A DNA stretch of 11,380 bases, taken from an uncultured Bacteroidales bacterium. Its GTDB lineage: Bacteria; Bacteroidota; Bacteroidia; Bacteroidales; P3. The DNA lies in NCBI GenBank assembly GCA_937884485.1, contig CALGCG010000055.1:1-11380 (forward strand). The letters run 5' to 3'. A model generated the notes under the pieces. It saw only the letters and a program-made list of their open reading frames with translations, did not search any database and had not been told where the DNA came from. Position numbers and translations under genes: made by a program. Positions 7,153 to 11,380 of this stretch are shown here, piece after piece (within the stretch, counting starts at the first letter, position 1; every line of letters begins with the position of its first letter).

Positions 7153-8028
7153 TCAGTCTTCTTGTTCGTAGTAGTAGGAATAGTCGATACCTTTCATAAA
7201 GAGTTCGCGGTCGTCGATGCGGTCGGTCAACGCTGTTTTCAGCAGACGGTGGATGTGTGAGCTGTCTGTGTGGCTTTCAATCATCGCATCGAGATATTCT
7301 CGCTTGTCTATCTTGCTCCAATCGATGCACATCTTTAGCCTCTTCTTGAATATCATATCAAGCCAGATACGCGTCGAGCGGCCATTGCCCTCCATAAAAG
7401 GATGCGCCGCATTCATCTCGACATATTTATCCACAATCTCGTCATACGTGGTTTCCGGCATCTGCTCCACGGTATTAAGGAAGCTGTGCAGATGTTCTGC
7501 CAGGCAGAACAGAGTATTCCCTTTGGCAATGGTTTTGGTCCTGATCTTTCCTGCAAAGTCGTAAAGTCCACCAAAAAGGTAGGCATGAATCTGCTGGAGA
7601 GCCTTAACCGTACCCACGTCTTTGTCGGCTACCAGATTGCTTTCCCAAAGGGTATAGGCTTTCTTTCGGCTTTGGCCGTCAATGGTATTGTCGCTGTAGG
7701 TAAACCAGTCAAGGAAGGCGTTGGCTCGGTTGTTAGGGTAGTGTTTTGCCAATGTCTGCACACAACTGGCATCGAGGGCATCGGCGGCTCGCTGCTTGCC
7801 GTCGGGGGCTTCAAATTTGAACTCGTGAGTGACACTCACGAGTAGGATTCCATCCATTGTGAGTTTTTTCTTCAACCAACGCCAATAGTTACCCGCTTTC
7901 ACATAGTCATCCTCTTCGTTTATGGCACGCACGATGTCGGTGGCAGCGAACCACCATTTGCCGTTCTCTTCGTCCCAAACGGCACGGACCTCGCGGTCTT
8001 TATAGAATCGGATGGATTTTTTGTTCAT
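7153..8028 (-). CDS. fic: BRO-N/DinD-like domain fused to a class III-like Fic AMP-transferase
   Basis: Residues 5-115 look like a BRO-N/DinD-type domain (KWWFAATDIVRAIN near 24-37, KAGNYWRWLKKKL at 44-56), probably nucleic-acid binding. Residues 120-291 resemble the short Fic proteins of the Neisseria NmFic kind: QQIHAYLFGGLYDFAG (145-160), the flap region after it, and an intact catalytic motif HPFMEGNGRSTR (209-220) with His209, Glu213, Asn215, Arg217 and Arg220. Fic enzymes transfer AMP from ATP to target proteins; NmFic-like members are reported to modify DNA gyrase. The C-terminal helix carries SYYYEQ (284-289), close to the (S/T)xxxE(G/N) self-inhibitory motif of class III Fic proteins, with Gln in place of Gly/Asn. 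No separate antitoxin gene is adjacent, consistent with self-inhibition. The ATG at 8028 follows a consensus promoter. Catalytic family is secure; target and N-terminal role are inferred. Confidence 0.88.
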   Translation of the reverse strand: MNKKSIRFYKDREVRAVWDEENGKWWFAATDIVRAINEEDDYVKAGNYWRWLKKKLTMDGILLVSVTHEFKFEAPDGKQRAADALDASCVQTLAKHYPNNRANAFLDWFTYSDNTIDGQSRKKAYTLWESNLVADKDVGTVKALQQIHAYLFGGLYDFAGKIRTKTIAKGNTLFCLAEHLHSFLNTVEQMPETTYDEIVDKYVEMNAAHPFMEGNGRSTRIWLDMIFKKRLKMCIDWSKIDKREYLDAMIESHTDSSHIHRLLKTALTDRIDDRELFMKGIDYSYYYEQED

Positions 8029-8090
8029 TGCAAGTGCATTTCCTTGTTTTATGTTGTTGCGGTTGTAGAAATTCTATTTTTTTCACGGTG

Positions 8091-8122
8091 CAAAGATACG
8101 AATTTTTTCTGAATCAGCCAAA
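8091..8122 (-). promoter_or_regulatory. Consensus Bacteroidetes promoter of the Fic gene
   Basis: On the minus strand TTTG (8122-8119) is followed after 20 nt by TATCTTTG (8098-8091), matching the -33/-7 consensus. The predicted transcript has a leader of about 60 nt before the ATG at 8028. Confidence 0.7.
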
Positions 8123-8580
8123 ACAAAATCATATACGGGCGGGCGCAAGTCAGTTTCGGTAGGGGAATACGTCATGATCCACACCCGCAACTCCTGGCGA
8201 CCGAGTGTCTCCAGGTGTGTCTATAGGATACTCTGGATACCGATGGTAGACCGAAACTCGACCGAAACTCAACCGAAACCAGAACGGAGTTGGCTGCTTG
8301 TTGTCATGGTGTTGGGTACTACTTGCACGCTGGCGTCAGGACATCGCGACAGGAAGACGCCAACAGGAGGTGTGGGTAAGTCCAAAGTAGGGTAGGGCAG
8401 GGGTGAATGGTGGCAGCCCATTCGTCGGGATTTGCCCCTAGGTTCATCGGCAGAATTTGATTTATTCGCCGTTGAAACATGAAAAATGAAAAACTCGTTT
8501 TTGGCACCGTTGAGCGACTTTCTCGTCAATCTGTACGTCCGGGTAGTCGGAGGGGGAGATAGGCCAATAGGGGCGATTTC
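8123..8580. other. Gene-poor GC-richer region, possible decayed mobile DNA
   Basis: No gene is convincing here. Open frames exist on both strands (8174-8395 plus; 8529-8269 minus) but neither shows a known domain or a promoter. The region holds three 11-bp tandem units at 8249-8281 (GACCGAAACTC twice, then AACCGAAACCA) and an inverted copy of the core (AGTTTCGGT, 8152-8160). It is richer in GC than its neighbours, so it may be a remnant of a mobile element. Confidence 0.35.
8249..8281. repeat. Three tandem 11-bp units
   Basis: GACCGAAACTC occurs at 8249-8259 and 8260-8270, followed by the variant AACCGAAACCA at 8271-8281. An inverted copy, AGTTTCGGT, is at 8152-8160. Closely spaced direct units plus an inverted copy can be binding sites for a protein such as a relaxase accessory factor or replication protein, but nothing here identifies one. 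Confidence 0.55.
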
Positions 8581-8924
8581 TTGGTGTTCACATTTGTGTA
8601 CATTATTCCTTTGTTCATGGTGATGAAGGTTGTAAAATTACACAATGTTTGTAAATTTACAATTGTAATCACAGATGTAAATTGTATTATTGTTAAAATA
8701 TTCTGCAATTTATTATTTTTGTATATTGCAATAACTAATAACCAGTATTTTAAAATATTTTATTTAAAGTAATAATTGTATGTTTTAAGTATATTTATCT
8801 GTTTGTTGAAATATGTTTATTTTTAAATTGTTAAACTATTGTATTTTAGTGTTTAAATATATTTTGTTTAAAGTATTGGTTGTTTATGTCGCGTTGTTTA
8901 CGTTTGTAAAAATGTTAATTGTGT
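8581..8924. other. Very AT-rich stretch upstream of the XRE regulator
   Basis: This stretch has no gene. It is markedly AT-rich and dense in TTGTAAA/TTTACAA words, including the palindromes at 8649-8668. It looks like regulatory DNA or an easily melted region; I found no clear origin-type iteron array. Confidence 0.45.
8649..8668. promoter_or_regulatory. Overlapping palindromes, distal operator-like site
   Basis: TTGTAAATTTACAA (8649-8662) is a perfect 14-bp palindrome. It overlaps TTACAATTGTAA (8657-8668), a perfect 12-bp palindrome that occurs again in identical form at 8975-8986. An imperfect relative, TTGTAAAATTACACAA, is at 8630-8645. This suggests a distal binding site for the same regulator, about 320 bp from the gene. 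Confidence 0.5.
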
Positions 8925-8955
8925 TTTGTGGTGTCAAAAATTATGTGTAATTTTG
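8925..8955 (+). promoter_or_regulatory. Consensus Bacteroidetes promoter of the XRE gene
   Basis: TTTG at 8925-8928 and TAATTTTG at 8948-8955 are separated by exactly 19 nt. Transcription should start near 8962, so the palindrome at 8975-8986 lies in the short leader. Confidence 0.68.
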
Positions 8956-8974
8956 TAAACTGAAATATTACATG

Positions 8975-8986
8975 TTACAATTGTAA
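8975..8986. promoter_or_regulatory. Operator-like palindrome just before the XRE start codon
   Basis: TTACAATTGTAA is a perfect palindrome ending 4 nt before the ATG at 8991 and identical to the site at 8657-8668. A dimeric HTH repressor bound here would block its own promoter, so autoregulation is the simplest reading. Confidence 0.55.
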
Positions 8987-8990
8987 GATT

Positions 8991-9578
8991 ATGATAAACA
9001 GGATAAATCTGATATTAAAGGCCAAAAATATCACCGCAAGACAGTTTGCGGAGGAGATAGGCATCCAGCCCTCCGGAATGTCGCATATCATGAGCGGGCG
9101 CAACAACCCCAGTTTGGAGTTCGTCAACAAGGTGGTGCGCCGCTACCCGGAGATCGATGCCAACTGGCTGCTGCTGGGACGCGGGGAGATGTATATGGGC
9201 CTCACCCCTGACCCCTCTCCCAAGGAGAAGACAGGCCTCGCCCCTGACCCCTCTCCCAAGGAGAGTGGAATGGATGGCGCGGAGCCGACGTTGTTTTCTG
9301 TGCAAGAATCGGGGGCGGATTCAGGGACGGTTGACAGGGAGACGCGGCAGGATGGTGGGGAGACGCAGCACGCTGCGTCTCTACAGGTGGGGGATGTTGT
9401 AATGGGGAATACACATGTCGATGTTGAGATGCAGCAGGCTGGCGGGGAGACGCGGCATGCCGCGTCTCTACAGACGGGGAAAAGAAATCTGGCTCCGACG
9501 GAAAGTGCGGGCCGGCGGTTGGTGAAGATCCTGATGTTCTATGACGACCACACTTTCGAGGAGTTCAGGCCGCAGTAA
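8991..9578 (+). CDS. XRE-family HTH regulator with a repeat-expanded linker
   Basis: Residues 1-67 form an XRE/Cro-type helix-turn-helix: ARQFAEEIGIQPSGMSHIMSGRNNPSL in the DNA-binding part (printed here only as a motif span, 16-42) and NWLLLGRGEMY (58-68), the usual end of this domain in Bacteroidetes. The last 20 residues (LVKILMFYDDHTFEEFRP) resemble the conserved tail of small Bacteroidetes XRE proteins. Between them, residues 70-165 are low-complexity: a 12-residue repeat G-L-x-P-D-P-S-P-K-E at 70-91 and a 29-residue tandem duplication at 117-145/146-174. These are encoded by nucleotide repeats and palindromes that keep the frame. The palindrome before the start codon suggests it represses itself. 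The gene ends 5 nt from the convergent nrdG stop. DNA binding is secure; the regulated genes are unknown. Confidence 0.82.
   Translation: MINRINLILKAKNITARQFAEEIGIQPSGMSHIMSGRNNPSLEFVNKVVRRYPEIDANWLLLGRGEMYMGLTPDPSPKEKTGLAPDPSPKESGMDGAEPTLFSVQESGADSGTVDRETRQDGGETQHAASLQVGDVVMGNTHVDVEMQQAGGETRHAASLQTGKRNLAPTESAGRRLVKILMFYDDHTFEEFRPQ
9198..9265. repeat. Two direct copies of a 36-bp-period repeat inside the XRE gene
   Basis: GGCCTC(A/G)CCCCTGACCC followed by CTCTCCCAAGGAGA occurs at 9198-9229 and again at 9234-9265 with one internal difference. It encodes GL(T/A)PDPSPKE twice. The CTCTCCCAAGGAGA-type core is itself nearly palindromic and looks like a dispersed intergenic repeat captured in frame. 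Confidence 0.75.
9339..9512. repeat. 87-bp tandem duplication with palindromic cores inside the XRE gene
   Basis: Units 9339-9425 and 9426-9512 align (ETRQDGGETQHAASLQ against EMQQAGGETRHAASLQ) with a period of 87 bp, a multiple of three; similarity is strongest in the first half. Each contains a palindrome: arms GAGACGCAGC/GCTGCGTCTC at 9360-9381 and a perfect 22-bp one at 9447-9468, both followed by TACAG. This GAGACGC...GCGTCTCTAC design is the form of dispersed palindromic repeats found between genes in several bacterial groups. Confidence 0.72.
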
Positions 9579-9583
9579 AGGCT

Positions 9584-10078
9584 TCAGGGGGTCTTGTTGC
9601 GCCAGAAACGGGGGGTGAGGTCCATGAGGATGTTGCCGGGTTCGGTGTTGCGGCGGTGCTGGACGAGGTAGAGGCGCTGGTTGGTTTTGGGCGACTTCAG
9701 GGGGCCCAGGTGGGCCAGGTAGGGGCCGAGTTTGACATAGTCGAGGTTGTCGAGGTTCACCTCCTTGGAGAGGATCGAACGGCCGCTGTACCAGGCTGTT
9801 TTGATGCCCGGATGGCGCTGCTTGAGGCGCGAGGCGATGGCGTCGACCTCCGCCGGCGAGGCGTCGCCCCCCATCAGGGCCACACAGCTGACGCCGGCGG
9901 GCTGGCGCGAGAGGAGGCAGTCGATAGCTTCGTCGGTCAGGGGTTCGCCCGTGTCGCCCCAGAGGTGCTTGGAATGGCATCCCGGGCAGCGGCAGGGGCA
10001 TCCCGAGAGGTTGACGGCCAGCGTCACCTCGTCGGGAATCTCCTGAAAGACAATATCTGTATCGACGTACTTGAGCAT
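9584..10078 (-). CDS. nrdG: Anaerobic ribonucleoside-triphosphate reductase activating protein
   Basis: NrdG is a radical S-adenosylmethionine enzyme that creates the glycyl radical on NrdD, allowing deoxynucleotide synthesis without oxygen. The 164-residue protein has the radical-SAM cluster motif Cys27-x3-Cys31-x2-Cys34 within GCPCRCPGCH, and MGGD at 69-72 in place of the common GGE. The length is typical of NrdG. It starts 6 nt after the nrdD stop, so the two are one operon, nrdD first. It converges on the XRE gene with only 5 nt between the stop codons. The GC-rich sequence marks it as host core DNA. Assignment is secure. Confidence 0.93.
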   Translation of the reverse strand: MLKYVDTDIVFQEIPDEVTLAVNLSGCPCRCPGCHSKHLWGDTGEPLTDEAIDCLLSRQPAGVSCVALMGGDASPAEVDAIASRLKQRHPGIKTAWYSGRSILSKEVNLDNLDYVKLGPYLAHLGPLKSPKTNQRLYLVQHRRNTEPGNILMDLTPRFWRNKTP

Positions 10079-10084
10079 TCTTGA

Positions 10085-11380
10085 TTATTTCATCGTGGCG
10101 TAGTAGCGGCGGGCGGCCTCCTGCTGGCGGGGCTGGCTGAAGTTGGAGACGCGGCGCAGGTAGCCGATGACGCGGGTCAGGTAGTCGACATTCTTGGAGT
10201 GGCATTTGGGGCACTCCTTGAGGTAGCGCTTGTCGATGTGGCCACAGTCGTTGCAGATGGTGTTGGGAATGTTGAAGGTGAAGTAGTTGCATCCTTCCTT
10301 GGCGGCCACTTTCAGCAGTTGCATGTACTGCTCCTGCGTCAGGTGCTCCTCGAGGTTGCAATGCAGGGCCGAGCCGCCGGTGAGGTGCTCGATGTAGGGG
10401 GCGCCATGGAGGCGGAACTTGTCGAGCACGGTGAGCGAGGTGTCCTCGACGATGTAGAAGTAGCTGTTGTAGCAGTCGCGCGGCACGAAGTAGCCGTCCT
10501 CGCGGTCCCATTTGGCGTGCTTGACGCCCACGTTCTCGGCGGGAATCATCTCGCAGTTGAACATCACCTCCTTGGTGCGGTACTCCTTGTTCTTTTTCTC
10601 CACCAGGCCGAGAACCGTCTGCACGAACTCGCGGTACTGGGGGTTGTCCGTGATGGGGATGCCCATGAACTCGGCGGCCTCGACGAGGCCGTTGACGCCG
10701 ATGGTGAGGTACTGGCGGGCGATGTTGATGTAGCCTGCGTCGAAGAGCGGCAGCATGCCGTGGGCCTGCAGGTCCTTGAGGTTCTCGTTATAGGCCAGCT
10801 GCACCTTGTGGCAGAGGTCGATGATGTCCAGCAGGAAGTCGCGGTAGTCCAAGCCGTTGTTGACGGCGTACTGGATGCAGCGGTTGAGATTGATGGTGAG
10901 CACGGACTTGGAACCCGTCGAGACGCCGCCGGCGCCGAGGGTGTAGCTGAAGCCGTTGTCGGTGATCTCGTTGCGCAGGCGGCAGCAGGAGCTCAGCGAG
11001 TCGGCGTTGTCGGAGATATAGGTGAAGAAGGAATGGCCTTCGGCGTACATCTCGGCGGTGAAGGAGGCCATGTCCTGGTCGACGAAGTTGCCGTCCTTGT
11101 CGTAGAGCAGGGCCATGGTTTCGACGGGGAAGGTGAGCACGGTCTTGGTGCGTTCCTCGTTGAACCAGCGCATGAAACGCTTCTGCAGCCAGCAGAGGCC
11201 GTCCCAGTCGGGCTCCGACCCGTCGGGGAAACGGAACTCGCCGAAGATGCTCTCGAAGTAAGGGCGGTCGTAATAGGCTATGTTCCAGAACACCGACTGG
11301 TAGTTGCGGGCGCCGGTGGGCTGGTTGAGGCTGTAGACAATCTGCTCGAAACAGTCGGTGATGACCTTGTCCATCGTCTT
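10085..11380 (-). CDS. nrdD: Anaerobic ribonucleoside-triphosphate reductase, C-terminal part
   Basis: The frame is open to the window edge and covers about 430 residues, against roughly 700 for whole NrdD, so the N-terminal ATP-cone and start lie outside. NrdD is the class III reductase that makes dNTPs anaerobically. The visible C-terminus has the four-cysteine zinc site (CNDCG and CPKCH, about 44 residues before the end) and RVIGYL carrying the radical glycine, whose codon is at 10163-10165. Upstream, TLTV-like catalytic-domain sequence such as LTFPVETMALL and NPT/NTICND-type motifs agree with the family. The motif near the window edge (QPTGARNYQSVFWNIAYYDRPYFESIFG begins at about 11320) is typical of the catalytic barrel. 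It is the first gene of the nrdDG operon; no promoter is visible because the 5' end is missing. Confidence 0.93.
   Translation of the reverse strand, partial: KTMDKVITDCFEQIVYSLNQPTGARNYQSVFWNIAYYDRPYFESIFGEFRFPDGSEPDWDGLCWLQKRFMRWFNEERTKTVLTFPVETMALLYDKDGNFVDQDMASFTAEMYAEGHSFFTYISDNADSLSSCCRLRNEITDNGFSYTLGAGGVSTGSKSVLTINLNRCIQYAVNNGLDYRDFLLDIIDLCHKVQLAYNENLKDLQAHGMLPLFDAGYINIARQYLTIGVNGLVEAAEFMGIPITDNPQYREFVQTVLGLVEKKNKEYRTKEVMFNCEMIPAENVGVKHAKWDREDGYFVPRDCYNSYFYIVEDTSLTVLDKFRLHGAPYIEHLTGGSALHCNLEEHLTQEQYMQLLKVAAKEGCNYFTFNIPNTICNDCGHIDKRYLKECPKCHSKNVDYLTRVIGYLRRVSNFSQPRQQEAARRYYATMK

Noticed and set aside
397..8400. Similar words AAGTAGGGTGGGGCTAG (397-413) and AAGTAGGGTAGGGCAG (8385-8400) as island attachment sites
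   Set aside because: Imperfect G-rich similarity, no integrase gene in the window and no tRNA gene; probably chance.
8269..8529. 86-residue minus-strand and overlapping plus-strand frames
   Set aside because: No recognisable domain, promoter or conserved motif; treated as gene-free DNA.
9339..9512. Possible CRISPR array
   Set aside because: Only two unequal units, coding in frame, with no regular spacers and no cas genes.
9656..10084. Plus-strand open frame opposite nrdG
   Set aside because: It is antisense to a secure gene, has no domain and results from high GC.
9468..10511. 347-residue open frame on the minus strand
   Set aside because: It is proline- and arginine-rich and overlaps nrdG and nrdD in a different frame; it is a GC-rich shadow of those genes.

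Overview
The window reads as a Bacteroidales chromosome. Four intergenic sites match the Bacteroidetes sigma promoter (TTTG, then about 19-20 nt, then TAnnTTTG), Shine-Dalgarno sites are mostly absent, and the best-recognised genes (AlkD-like, NrdD/NrdG, Fic) have the look of that order. The right-hand nrdDG genes and the left-hand alkD fragment are clearly GC-rich. The stretch between them is AT-rich to mixed, so I read positions of about 410-8990 as an accessory island between host genes. The genus cannot be fixed; an Alistipes-like GC-rich member would fit.

Layout: 115-402 is the C-terminal piece of a DNA alkylation repair (AlkD-like) gene. A gene-poor gap follows, then a rightward 853-residue membrane-anchored KAP-family P-loop NTPase (835-3396). 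It converges on a leftward three-gene operon across a repeated-stem terminator region (3416-3491). In transcription order the operon encodes a TerB-like protein (6374-5856), a three-helix membrane protein with a Cys/His tail (5843-5298), and a membrane-anchored NTF2-like/zinc-ribbon/Sel1-repeat protein (5270-3504). The operon has a consensus promoter at 6639-6669 and a leader of about 260 nt with extensive, partly mutually exclusive base pairing and an unusually good Shine-Dalgarno site that the leader itself could mask.

Upstream lie a decayed winged-helix gene end (6712-6849), a 116-bp imperfect hairpin element resembling a MITE or collapsed insertion sequence (6870-6985), and a leftward Fic gene (8028-7153). 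The Fic gene fuses a BRO-N/DinD-like domain to a self-inhibited (class III-like) AMP-transferase. A 900-bp gene-poor region then leads to a rightward XRE-type regulator (8991-9578). Two identical 12-bp palindromes lie upstream of it, one of them 4 nt before its start codon. Its linker has been enlarged in frame by tandem and palindromic repeats. The window ends in nrdG and the C-terminal part of nrdD (leftward), the anaerobic ribonucleotide reductase pair.

How the genes might work together: the KAP NTPase, the TerB-like operon, the Fic enzyme and an apparently autoregulated XRE protein resemble a defence or stress island in general style. Nothing in the sequence proves that function, and the operon's combination of domains does not match any named system I know. 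The most unusual sequence-level signals are the structured leader of the TerB-like operon and the repeat-built linker of the XRE protein.
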